DNA of 64,000 nucleotides from a virus: IMG/VR virus record IMGVR_UViG_3300024239_000011, positions 330,303 to 394,302 of that record; one strand, 5' to 3'. Shown piece by piece: positions 23,546 to 31,064 of this stretch (position 1 is its first letter; each line of letters starts with the position of its first letter). The notes under the pieces were generated by a model. It saw only the letters and a program-made list of their open reading frames with translations, ran no database searches and was not told where the DNA came from. The position numbers and the translations under genes were made by a program.

Positions 23546-23911
23546 TCAATAGATTTTTTCTTCTTTCCGGTACCATTCCAGTTTAAAGCGGGCAGCCTCA
23601 AGTTTTTTCTCGAAACGAAAAGTCAATGTAATGCTTCGGTCCTTGTTTTCATCGACCGACACATAGGACCGCCCTCGGGTGTTCTTCCGCAGCCAGTCCT
23701 TCATGATTGAAATGTCTTCGCGGTAGCCAATTCCGGCTTTAATTCGGACGACGTACTTGCACGTCTTGTATATTTCTTCCGTTATCTCGTGTGGAGTTTT
23801 CTGTTCCGCAAGGATATTCCCTTTGGTTTTGACAACCAACACGATGAAAGAGAACAGAATAATCACATAACCAATTGCGAACAAAGGTCCGGTAAACGAA
23901 TCCAGCCACAT
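23546..23911 (-). CDS. Small membrane-anchored protein
   Basis: 121 aa. One N-terminal membrane segment (about 8-28: LFAIGYVIILFSFIVLVV), then a soluble basic/acidic alpha-beta domain of about 80 residues. Possible inner-membrane anchored regulator; no family recognised. Downstream of the acyltransferase gene with a hairpin between them. Confidence 0.6.
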   Translation of the reverse strand: MWLDSFTGPLFAIGYVIILFSFIVLVVKTKGNILAEQKTPHEITEEIYKTCKYVVRIKAGIGYREDISIMKDWLRKNTRGRSYVSVDENKDRSITLTFRFEKKLEAARFKLEWYRKEEKIY

Positions 23912-23932
23912 ATGTAGTTCTCACAAAGGGTT

Positions 23933-23952
23933 GGGGTGGGCGAACCCACCCC
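23933..23952. terminator. GC-rich hairpin after the Aas-like gene
   Basis: GGGGTGGG/CCCACCCC stem, 4-base loop, between the stop of the minus-strand gene at 23962 and the gene at 23911. Confidence 0.5.
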
Positions 23953-23961
23953 GTCCCGTAT

Positions 23962-26379
23962 TTACGCCTCTGCCATCTTCTGGATGGTCGCATAGTCGGT
24001 CTTGCCGGTGCCCAGCAACGGGATGGCATCGACCACCTTGATCACCGCCGGAACCGACAGGGCACTGATGCCCTTACTCTTGGCATCTTCCGCCAAGGCA
24101 GCGCGGTTCGCATCCGGATTGGTCGTGAAGAGGACCAACTGTTCGCCCTTCTTCTCGTCCTTGATAGCGACCACGGCGTGCTGGTGTTGTACCCACAGCG
24201 CCGATACCTGGGTTTCGACGGCGGTCAACGACACCATTTCGCCCGCGATCTTGGCGAACCGCTTGGCACGCCCGCGAATGGTGATGAAACCCTGATCGTC
24301 CAGGCTCACCATGTCGCCGGTATCATACCAGCCATCCTCGGGCTGCTGGATGACGCCGGGGTTGTCCGCCTTGAGATAACCCAGCATGACGTTCGGACCC
24401 CGGACGATCAGGCGGAAAGCATCCTCGACGCCGGGCACCGTGACCAACTTGTAGTCGATCAGGGGCATCAGGCGCCCAACAGTCCCGGAGCGATAGTGCA
24501 TCGGGGTGTTGGTGGCGATGACAGGGGCGCATTCGGTCGCGCCGTAGCCCTCGTAGATCGCCCGCTGGAACTTCTCCATGTAGAGCGCGCGAGTGCTGTC
24601 CTTGACCTTCTCAGCGCCCGCAAAGATGTAGCGGATGCTGCGGAAATCATAGGGGTGCGCTTGCTTGGCGTAGCCGTTCAGGAACGTGTCCGTACCAAAC
24701 ATGATGGTCACGTTGCGGTCATAGACCAGTTCCGGGATGACTTTGTAGTTCAAAGGGTTCGGGAACAGGAACACCTTGATGCCATTCAGGAACGGCAATA
24801 GCGTGCCCGCCGTCAGACCAAAGCTGTGGAACATGGGCAGAGCGTTCAGTACGATGTCCTGCGGCGAGAAATCGACCGAGGCAGCCAACTGGTACATGTT
24901 GGATAGCAGGTTCTTGTGCGACAGTACGACGCCCTTCGGGACGCCCTCCGACCCACTGGTGAAAATCACAACCGCCGGGGTATGCGCGGTCAGGTCTTCG
25001 CTGTCATGCAGACTATACGGGGGACGTGTTGCATCATAGTGAATCGCACGGGCATCGGTATAGTCCAAGAATTTACCACGCAACTTGGCGATCAGCCCGA
25101 TATTAGCACCGATATCTTCGAGGTAGACCACGTTGACGCCATTCAGTGAATCGTTCTCACCGTTTTCCAACCCCTTGATCACGTCCTGAAGCTTCGCCTG
25201 TTCAACGAAGAACCGGCTGGTGATCACGGTCTTGATCTCCGCTGCTCGGATTGACGCCTGAATATTGCGCAACCCGGTACTGAAATTCAACATGGCGGGC
25301 ACACGACCGAACGCCTGAAGGGCAAAGAACGTTACGGCAGTCTTGATGCTGTTGGGCAGCAAAACACCGATAAATTCACCCTGGTTGGTAAACTGGCTCA
25401 ATTGACGACCTAGAACCAGTGTCCCCACAATGAAATTCTTGTAGGTTATCGCGGTGATTTCCTTGGTCGTAGGGTCGATGTTTTCCGCAATCACGGTCTT
25501 TTCGCCGTAGGATGCCGATGCATCAAGCAAACCTTCATACAACGTTTGATCAGCACGATCAGTGGCAGCCATCATGGCAACCATTTCATCGTACAGCCAA
25601 TTACCAATGGCAATGCGGCGGGTTTTGCCACGCATCGGTACATGACCCGTACCATCACACCGCTCGCATAGGCGACGGTTGTCACCCGGATACAAACCAG
25701 ATGCAAAAATGATATCACCGTCGCCATCGCATACAGGGCATTGCTGCTGCCCGATATTGACCTTACGGGGCGGAAGCATGGTCATTTCGAACGGATGCCC
25801 ATAATGTACTGGGTTCCGCCCGCGCAGCCGCGACAATGGCGTGAAATGGACACCTTCCAGACGGATGGGGACAATGTTGGCATCCGCTTTATCCGCGATC
25901 ATACCGGGACCGTCGTAAACCTTCATCAGACCATTGGTGACAGTCAATCGTCCCTCTGGAAAAATCACAACCGGCTTGCCGTCCTTAACCAGATTGACGA
26001 GCGCCTTGATCGCCATTGGGTTGCGTGTGTCGAGGGTCACACAGTTGAAAAACGGCATAACCAATTGCATCCACCACCACTTCGACGCACCAAGATTAAC
26101 GGCGAACGTCGGGTTCCCCGGAATGTAGGTGGCGAGGATGGCAGCATCCACGAAGCTGACATGATTGGCGATATAGATGACGCGATCCCCGGCGAGTTTG
26201 GCGTTTTCCAGCCCCTTCACCGTGATGTTGTTGTGCAGAGCAAAGACAATACGCAAACCCAGACGAACAAAAGGACCGCCGATTTTCTTCAGCACGGCAA
26301 ACCACATGTCGATCATACACCGCAACATGTGGTCGATCATCCAGTTATAGACAGTGTTTTTAATCTCACGATCAGTCAT
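23962..26379 (-). CDS. aas: Bifunctional lysophospholipid acyltransferase / acyl-ACP synthetase (Aas-like) with inserted zinc finger
   Basis: 805 aa from ATG 26379. The N-terminal PlsC acyltransferase (about 45-205) has NHVSFVD (72-78) and FPEGR (140-144). The C-terminal AMP-forming ligase (about 285-805) has FTSGSEGVPKGV, YGATECAP, WYDTGD and a terminal GTGKTDY lysine segment. Activates fatty acids and re-acylates lysophosphatidylethanolamine. Between the domains (about 207-252) lies a DnaJ-like CxxC/CxxC module (Cys 214, 217, 238, 241; CPVCDGDGD and CERCDGTG) not normal for Aas. E. coli Aas is 719 aa; the insert accounts for much of the excess. No MFS domain fused. Full-length and probably active; rare in a phage. 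Confidence 0.9.
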   Translation of the reverse strand: MTDREIKNTVYNWMIDHMLRCMIDMWFAVLKKIGGPFVRLGLRIVFALHNNITVKGLENAKLAGDRVIYIANHVSFVDAAILATYIPGNPTFAVNLGASKWWWMQLVMPFFNCVTLDTRNPMAIKALVNLVKDGKPVVIFPEGRLTVTNGLMKVYDGPGMIADKADANIVPIRLEGVHFTPLSRLRGRNPVHYGHPFEMTMLPPRKVNIGQQQCPVCDGDGDIIFASGLYPGDNRRLCERCDGTGHVPMRGKTRRIAIGNWLYDEMVAMMAATDRADQTLYEGLLDASASYGEKTVIAENIDPTTKEITAITYKNFIVGTLVLGRQLSQFTNQGEFIGVLLPNSIKTAVTFFALQAFGRVPAMLNFSTGLRNIQASIRAAEIKTVITSRFFVEQAKLQDVIKGLENGENDSLNGVNVVYLEDIGANIGLIAKLRGKFLDYTDARAIHYDATRPPYSLHDSEDLTAHTPAVVIFTSGSEGVPKGVVLSHKNLLSNMYQLAASVDFSPQDIVLNALPMFHSFGLTAGTLLPFLNGIKVFLFPNPLNYKVIPELVYDRNVTIMFGTDTFLNGYAKQAHPYDFRSIRYIFAGAEKVKDSTRALYMEKFQRAIYEGYGATECAPVIATNTPMHYRSGTVGRLMPLIDYKLVTVPGVEDAFRLIVRGPNVMLGYLKADNPGVIQQPEDGWYDTGDMVSLDDQGFITIRGRAKRFAKIAGEMVSLTAVETQVSALWVQHQHAVVAIKDEKKGEQLVLFTTNPDANRAALAEDAKSKGISALSVPAVIKVVDAIPLLGTGKTDYATIQKMAEA

Positions 26380-26473
26380 GAAGGCAATCCTGCGGCAGGT
26401 TAAGAGGTGAGTTTTAACGAACACCATCCCAACTAGCAAGACCTTAAATATGGCTTTTGCACTTGTTCCTATG

Positions 26474-26480
26474 GTAAATA
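26474..26480 (+). promoter_or_regulatory. Possible late promoter GTAAATA
   Basis: GTAAATA 90 bases before the DUF401 gene; the longer leader makes this less certain than the other sites. Confidence 0.25.
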
Positions 26481-26569
26481 AGGTTCGCCGCTGATGCTCA
26501 AACCACACCATAGGCAGGGCATGGTGGCACCCTCACAACCTCCAAACTACACCAAGCAGGAGAGAGTTT

Positions 26570-27646
26570 ATGTCTGATTTGTTTACAGCGGAAACGCTGG
26601 CAAAATTTGTCAGCAATCAATCGTTTCTCATCATGCTCATTTCGATCATGGTGATTTCCGGGATCATGAAGACCAAGGGTATTCTTGAACCCATCTATAG
26701 CATTCTCGTGAAGTACATACCGAATCGTCGCGTGCTGTTGAGCATCCTCACGACGATCTATGGTGTCCTTCCGGTCCCGTCCCGTGTTACTGTCACAGCC
26801 GCGTTGCTAGACACCATGGTGGACAAAACCAAGGACAACCGCAAAATGGGTCTGCTGTCGTACATCGCGACCCACCATTACTATCTGTGGAGTCCGCTTG
26901 AAAAAAGCGTGCTGATCTGTATGGCGGGTCTCGGTCTGACATATTCGGCGTTTATCGGCTACATGATCATACCGGTTATCCTTAGCTTCGCAGTCATCTT
27001 TGGCTATATTTTCTGGTGCATCAAGGATGAGGATATCATTGGTTTTCACGTCGATGAAAATGCTCAGATGTCATGGAGCAAGCGCGTCGATTTTCTGCTA
27101 TTGACGTTTTTCCTCATTCTTAACGCATGTAGCGTTTTCGCTGATATCAAGCTAGGATCGATAAAAATTAGCGGAATGGCGTGGAGCGCCGCTTTCTTTG
27201 CGATCTATCTGGTGTTCAAACATATCCCGTCGCGTGCTGAACTGGCGTCGTTTGTAAATTGGAAATTGGTCAGCTTCACTGCCCTCGTAATCACAGCCGG
27301 TTGGTTGGTTGGGTTCTATGCCAATTCAATTCAAGATTTTATCAAAGCAAATGCCCAAGGTTATGGGGTATTTGGCGCGTTGATTATCGGCTTTGCTGCT
27401 GCCTTCGCGTTGGGGTCGAGCAGCCGCTATGCCGCGATTGCGGTCATCCTGACCAAGATATTCGGGATGCCTTTCTTCCTGCTGTTCTTCATCGTTGAAT
27501 ATGCGGGATACCTACTTAGCCCCACCCATAAGTGCATGGCAATCGGGCAGTTGTACTTCAATACCCGCCTGCGGGATACCTATGCGGTTGTCGGATTTCT
27601 TGTGGTGGTTCTCATCACGTTTGCCACCGTATACACGCTCGTCTAA
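26570..27646 (+). CDS. DUF401-like integral membrane protein (transporter-like)
   Basis: 358 aa with about nine or ten hydrophobic segments. Family-like signatures: ILTTIYGVLPVPSRVTVTAA (about 60-79) and the late GYLLSPTHKCMAIGQLYF (about 314-331), which match the LLPvPgG...SPxHxC pattern of DUF401, a relative of ion/gluconate transporters. Substrate unknown. SD AGGAGAGAG. Divergent from the Aas-like gene and ended by a strong terminator. It could reshape ion or solute flow in the infected cell. Confidence 0.75.
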   Translation: MSDLFTAETLAKFVSNQSFLIMLISIMVISGIMKTKGILEPIYSILVKYIPNRRVLLSILTTIYGVLPVPSRVTVTAALLDTMVDKTKDNRKMGLLSYIATHHYYLWSPLEKSVLICMAGLGLTYSAFIGYMIIPVILSFAVIFGYIFWCIKDEDIIGFHVDENAQMSWSKRVDFLLLTFFLILNACSVFADIKLGSIKISGMAWSAAFFAIYLVFKHIPSRAELASFVNWKLVSFTALVITAGWLVGFYANSIQDFIKANAQGYGVFGALIIGFAAAFALGSSSRYAAIAVILTKIFGMPFFLLFFIVEYAGYLLSPTHKCMAIGQLYFNTRLRDTYAVVGFLVVVLITFATVYTLV

Positions 27647-27651
27647 ACGCG

Positions 27652-27681
27652 AAAATGGGTGGGGTTATCCCCACCCATTTT
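27652..27681. terminator. Strong terminator
   Basis: AAAATGGGTGGGG/CCCCACCCATTTT, 13-bp stem with a 4-base loop, right after the stop at 27646. Confidence 0.85.
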
Positions 27682-27684
27682 CCA

Positions 27685-27713
27685 TTGCAACCCACTATAG
27701 CAAACCCTATAAT
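27685..27713 (+). promoter_or_regulatory. Sigma70 promoter
   Basis: TTGCAA (27685-27690), 17-bp spacer, TATAAT (27708-27713), 17 bases before the ATG at 27731. Confidence 0.75.
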
Positions 27714-27730
27714 AGGGTACGAGGTGGGTG

Positions 27731-28162
27731 ATGAAATACGTAGATTGTCATTTAGCTGATCAAATTTACACACATATCGATCCAACTGATGGAACGGTAC
27801 GTCATTTCAATGCGTCCGCAATGATTGATGCATGCAAAACCGGTCACTGTCCGTTCAAACGTCTAATAATTCCCATTGAACCATTATTTGTCCAACTTTG
27901 TCTTGAACAGCGCGGAATTGAACCACATCGGTTGGTTCGACTTACTACAGAACAACTTGATGACCCAATTCTTGGCGCACGGTTTCCCGATGGAACAACG
28001 CTGACAGTTGATGGTCATCATCGTTATGTTCGGCGGTACCAACTAAATCATAAAACCATCACCATGTGGGTCATGTTTCCACTTCATTGGAAACGATTTT
28101 TGATTGATGATTTACCAACGACCAATAGTGCCGATCTTCTTTCTGAATACTCGGGGTTGTAA
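27731..28162 (+). CDS. Hypothetical protein with ParB/DGHHR-like segment
   Basis: 143 aa from ATG 27731, directly behind a consensus-like sigma70 promoter. Residues about 97-112 (TTLTVDGHHRYVRRYQ) resemble the DGxHR segment of ParB/Sulfiredoxin-like nucleotide-binding folds. The rest is unrecognised. Probably early; function unknown. Confidence 0.55.
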   Translation: MKYVDCHLADQIYTHIDPTDGTVRHFNASAMIDACKTGHCPFKRLIIPIEPLFVQLCLEQRGIEPHRLVRLTTEQLDDPILGARFPDGTTLTVDGHHRYVRRYQLNHKTITMWVMFPLHWKRFLIDDLPTTNSADLLSEYSGL

Positions 28163-28163
28163 A

Positions 28164-28589
28164 ATGTCCATACTTGAAATCAATGACGTTGTTCGGGTGC
28201 AAATGCGCGAGATCATCACCCGTGCGTCAGTGAACCCATATACACAGGCGCAAATTGAGGCATTGATGCGCCTCGGGTCGGCTTCCGGTACTGCCGCCGA
28301 CCCTGCGGAAAGAAACAAACTTTTCACTATGACGGTTCCTCACGGGTTTAATGTAACATACACCCATGAGCATCAACCATTTGGTCTTGCACGGCATTTG
28401 TCAGTGAGCGTGCTACGCAAAGGTCGTGTGCCGAATGTTCCCGCTATGGAAATGATCATGCAGGAATTCGGTTTCACATCCGATTTTCAATTGTGTATAA
28501 ACAACGGAACTGTATGGAACGAGAAAATTCCCAACGGAAATTATGCTATCAATGTCATCGAACCAGTTGAAGGATGGGGTGCGGTTTAG
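28164..28589 (+). CDS. Hypothetical protein, 141 aa
   Basis: ATG 28164, 1 base after the previous stop, so cotranscribed. N-terminal helix, C-terminal beta-rich part. Overlaps the convergent flaF gene by 4 bases. Unrecognised. Confidence 0.6.
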   Translation: MSILEINDVVRVQMREIITRASVNPYTQAQIEALMRLGSASGTAADPAERNKLFTMTVPHGFNVTYTHEHQPFGLARHLSVSVLRKGRVPNVPAMEMIMQEFGFTSDFQLCINNGTVWNEKIPNGNYAINVIEPVEGWGAV

Positions 28590-28939
28590 CTTTCTAGCCC
28601 TTCGGCACATGAAATATTGATCGCGATGAGCGTATCGAGTTTTTCTGGTGTTGGGTTCTCGTAGATTTCCAAGGTTCTACGATCCACGAATGCCGATAAC
28701 CGCAGCAAGTTGGTTCGAAGGTCCGCCGGAAGTGGGCAGTCGTCGGACATCGCATCAGCCTGTACAACCGTCCAGAAACGCTGATTGTACTTTAACGCAT
28801 CGTTGAGGTTGTCGGGGTTCCAGTTATTACGAAGGTCTTGTAATCGCCCAATAGCCGTGCGCAATACACGTGCTTGCACTAGGCGATCACTAGCAAGTAC
28901 CCGATTTGCTTTTTGATATGCGCCGATCCCATTAGACAT
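28586..28939 (-). CDS. flaF: FlaF, flagellin translation regulator
   Basis: 117 aa, the usual FlaF length. Family pattern: AYQKANRVLASDR near the start, ALKYNQRFWTVVQAD about 49-63, CPLPADLRTNLLRLSAFVDR about 68-87, and the final LDTLIAINISCAEGL. In Alphaproteobacteria FlaF acts with FlbT to control flagellin translation and export. It overlaps flbT by 8 bases, so the two are coupled, and it is the third gene of a flagellin-flbT-flaF unit. Not a gene I know from phages. Confidence 0.9.
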   Translation of the reverse strand: MSNGIGAYQKANRVLASDRLVQARVLRTAIGRLQDLRNNWNPDNLNDALKYNQRFWTVVQADAMSDDCPLPADLRTNLLRLSAFVDRRTLEIYENPTPEKLDTLIAINISCAEGLES

Positions 28940-29315
28940 TTAGAAGCTCTCCTTCGTACTCGATCAGTTTTTGGCATTCGCGTAGGGCTTTGTAATACTG
29001 CCCAGCAACAAGATGTTGTTGGATTGCGATAATGAAGGGGTACATAGATGGTGCCGCTTTCATGAGTTCGCCAACGTGATCAAAGAAATCTGTTTGGTAT
29101 TTTTCGATATTGTCCGTGTCTACGTACATCATCTGAATGAACAGGTACGCGACTTTCGATGGGGTGTCGGCGGTTTCAACCGTCAGCACATCTTTCTGAC
29201 GAAGAATTGGCACATCATTGTGGATAGTAATTTCCGTTTTACCGGTTTCAGCACCGGTAATCACGGCGGTACCGACAATGATTTTCTCATTGGGTTTGAG
29301 AACAAGTTTTAGCAT
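28932..29315 (-). CDS. flbT: FlbT, flagellin mRNA regulator
   Basis: 127 aa from ATG 29315 (GGAG 9 bases upstream). Family pattern: MLKLVLKPNEKIIVGTAVI, VPILRQKDVL, ADTPSKVAYLFIQMMYVD, YYKALRECQKLIEYE. Full-length. In Caulobacter FlbT binds the flagellin mRNA leader and promotes its decay; in some other species it is needed for flagellin expression. Here it would match the phage's own flagellin transcript, the host's, or both. Confidence 0.93.
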   Translation of the reverse strand: MLKLVLKPNEKIIVGTAVITGAETGKTEITIHNDVPILRQKDVLTVETADTPSKVAYLFIQMMYVDTDNIEKYQTDFFDHVGELMKAAPSMYPFIIAIQQHLVAGQYYKALRECQKLIEYEGELLNV

Positions 29316-29335
29316 TTCATTTGCTCCGCAAGGTC

Positions 29336-29355
29336 GGGGGTGCCAAAGCACCCCC
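29336..29355. terminator. Hairpin between flagellin and flbT
   Basis: GGGGGTGC/GCACCCCC, 8-bp stem, 4-base loop, no U-run. It may act as an attenuator or 3' stabiliser, giving more flagellin than FlbT/FlaF. Confidence 0.55.
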
Positions 29356-29362
29356 TATCCTA

Positions 29363-30202
29363 TTAACCGAAAAGACGCAGAACGCCTTGAGCGGACTGAT
29401 TCGCCATGCTCAGCGAGTTAAGAGCAAGCTGGCTACGGGTCTGAAGGGCGAGCAGCTTGGCGCTTTCGTCATTCATGTCCGCATTGGTCAGATCATCGGC
29501 ACCAGCACGGTGAGTGGTGATCATGTTCTTGGTGAAATCCGAGCGAATCTTCAGCAAGCTATTGGAGCTACCCAGTGTTGCTGCCGTTGAACGGACGGTG
29601 GACATCGCAGTAGACAAAAGCGCAATGTCGGCATCGATTGCAGCAGTACCAGTTGCCAGGGTCGCATTACCCCAGTCCCCAGCCGCAGTCACCGCCAATC
29701 CGGTTGCATCACTAGCCGTACCGGTGACAGACATTGATGCGGAACCATCACGATTGAAAGTGACCGTGAGACTGTCCGGGGTACCCTTGATGAGGTTCAC
29801 ACCGTCATAGGTAGAGTCCGATGCAATCTTGTCCAACTGAGTACGAAGTGCATCGTACTGAGTTTTGAAAGCAGTGCGGTCAGCCGCAACCGAAGATGCC
29901 TTAGCTTGCTCAGCAAGACCCTTCATTTGTTTCAAAACACCTTCAATGGCGGTTAGACCATCGGTTGCAGTCTTAACGGTATTCATGGCATTGGTAATGC
30001 CATCCTTTAGAGAAAACAAGTCGTCGGCAGTATCATAGAGATTTTTGGCCCGGAAATAGTTCACCGGGTCATCAATTGCACTGGCAACTCGCTTACCAGA
30101 TGCTAAGCGTCCTTGTACGACGCTCATATCACTGTCCGTCCGTTGAAGAGACAGCAGAACATTGCGAACACTTGCATTGAGGGAAATGTTGTCCGTAGAC
30201 AT
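29363..30202 (-). CDS. fliC: Flagellin
   Basis: 279 aa, the size of the short alphaproteobacterial flagellins. The N-terminal D0/D1 (about 1-140: ISLNASVRNVLLSLQRTDSD, QGRLASGKRVASAIDDP, FSLKDGITNAMNTVKTATDG) and C-terminal D1/D0 (about 205-279: NADMNDESAKLLALQTRSQL, LSMANQSAQGVLRLFG) are complete, with a short variable centre. It should be export- and polymerisation-competent. SD GGAGGAGG. The leader holds a late-type GTAAATA at 30251-30257. Followed by flbT and flaF. A host-derived gene cassette; the order flagellin-flbT-flaF is as in bacteria. Confidence 0.96.
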   Translation of the reverse strand: MSTDNISLNASVRNVLLSLQRTDSDMSVVQGRLASGKRVASAIDDPVNYFRAKNLYDTADDLFSLKDGITNAMNTVKTATDGLTAIEGVLKQMKGLAEQAKASSVAADRTAFKTQYDALRTQLDKIASDSTYDGVNLIKGTPDSLTVTFNRDGSASMSVTGTASDATGLAVTAAGDWGNATLATGTAAIDADIALLSTAMSTVRSTAATLGSSNSLLKIRSDFTKNMITTHRAGADDLTNADMNDESAKLLALQTRSQLALNSLSMANQSAQGVLRLFG

Positions 30203-30250
30203 GATAGACCTCCTCCTGAGGGTATGTTAGTGGATTACTTCCACCACAAA

Positions 30251-30257
30251 TATTTAC
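30251..30257 (-). promoter_or_regulatory. Candidate late promoter of the flagellin cassette
   Basis: GTAAATA on the minus strand, 49 bases before the flagellin ATG. The leader also has a GTGGA/TCCAC mini-hairpin and a GGAGGAGG SD. Confidence 0.45.
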
Positions 30258-30310
30258 AGGAGGGGGTACTACTTTTACGTAGGTTTTAATTATTCCATAC
30301 ACGCCACGTG

Positions 30311-30538
30311 ATGTTGACCGTCGAACGACTCACCAACCCACGGTTCCCCAGTAAAATTACGGACGAGTACGGGTTTGACCCAACAATCTGGTACCACGGC
30401 ACGCGGAGACGATTTGAACAATTCCGTGATCCCGAGAAAGAAACTCACAAATCACAAATTGAGGAACTTGGACCGGTACCAGACCAACTGGTGGTGTTCA
30501 AACCCGAGGATGTTCGAATCCTCGCACGCCACAAATGA
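30311..30538 (+). CDS. Small ART-like (ADP-ribosyltransferase-fold) remnant
   Basis: 75 aa. IWYHGTRRRFEQF (about 27-39) and QLVVFKPEDVRILA (about 59-72) match the first and last blocks of the short ART domains found in phage polyvalent proteins (YHGT...F...F and VVF-P--I-I), but the middle of the domain is missing. Either an internally deleted ART or an inhibitor-like mini version. A GTG at 30308 is an alternative start; SD weak. Confidence 0.45.
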   Translation: MLTVERLTNPRFPSKITDEYGFDPTIWYHGTRRRFEQFRDPEKETHKSQIEELGPVPDQLVVFKPEDVRILARHK

Positions 30539-30542
30539 AAAA

Positions 30543-30560
30543 GGGAGGCTTAAGCCTCCC
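30543..30560. terminator. Palindromic terminator
   Basis: GGGAGGCTTAAGCCTCCC palindrome between convergent genes, with A-run before it and T-poor flank after. Confidence 0.55.
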
Positions 30561-30909
30561 CGTCCTCTTCAAGGTCTGACAACTGAGTATTGGCGCTATC
30601 AAGAGCGCGAAGTTCCTGCATGGTCAGGATATTATATCCACCCGCACCAAGACGGTTGCGCGGATTACCGCACATATAACAGGAACAAACCTTCAGGTGA
30701 TCGTGATTACGCCGAGCGAAGTAATCGCGCTTTTCGAAAACCTCATCCCAGGTTTCCTGACGCACGATAAAGCGGCGTTTAACACGATCAATCCAATCAT
30801 AATGATGCTCTGGCTGACGATGCCAACGAGAGGCAACACGGCGCCCACGAGCAATCATACGTTCGCGGTCGCGAATACGACGTGCGCGTTTTGGTTCTTT
30901 AAAAGACAT
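30550..30909 (-). CDS. Small basic protein with CSCYMCGNPR motif
   Basis: 119 aa. Arg-rich N-terminus (RRIRDRERMIARGRRVA) and KVCSCYMCGNPRNR (about 73-86), the signature of a short, widespread but uncharacterised bacterial/phage family with a probable Zn site. SD GGAGGAAG immediately before the ATG; this SD is one arm of a 13-bp inverted repeat. Confidence 0.7.
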   Translation of the reverse strand: MSFKEPKRARRIRDRERMIARGRRVASRWHRQPEHHYDWIDRVKRRFIVRQETWDEVFEKRDYFARRNHDHLKVCSCYMCGNPRNRLGAGGYNILTMQELRALDSANTQLSDLEEDGEA

Positions 30910-30910
30910 T

Positions 30911-30990
30911 CTTCTTCCTCCGAGTTCGCTCTAGAGCGAGCCGCCGGAAGAAATAACCGACCGCCCTAGAGCATGTTTCGGAGGAAGAAG
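30911..30990 (-). promoter_or_regulatory. SD-sequestering inverted repeat in the 5' leader
   Basis: 13-bp perfect repeat: CTTCTTCCTCCGA (30911-30923) and TCGGAGGAAGAAG (30978-30990). In the minus-strand RNA, the arm next to the ATG holds the SD, so folding would hide it. The interior contains a GCTCTAGAGC palindrome. Confidence 0.6.
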
Positions 30991-31018
30991 GGATTTTGTA
31001 TGTTCTGATCCATGCTGC

Positions 31019-31025
31019 TATTTAC
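31019..31025 (-). promoter_or_regulatory. Candidate promoter (late box with a TTGACA -35)
   Basis: GTAAATA on the minus strand, with TTGACA (plus 31043-31048 read in reverse) 17-18 bases upstream. It could serve both polymerase forms; divergent from the box at 31027. Confidence 0.45.
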
Positions 31026-31026
31026 G

Positions 31027-31033
31027 CTAAATA
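31027..31033 (+). promoter_or_regulatory. Candidate late promoter CTAAATA
   Basis: CTAAATA 31 bases before the ATG of the adhesin-like protein at 31065. Confidence 0.5.
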
Positions 31034-31064
31034 GGTCTAGAATGTCAACCGGGAGATTTGATAA

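Noticed and set aside
24178-26403. Long plus-strand frames opposite the Aas-like gene
   Set aside because: They are antisense shadows of a clearly conserved minus-strand gene, with no SD or family match.
30505-30535. tRNA-like T-arm (GTTCGAATCC-like word) near the end of a plus-strand frame
   Set aside because: The flanking bases do not form a T-stem, there is no D-arm or acceptor partner, and the region codes for the end of a small protein.
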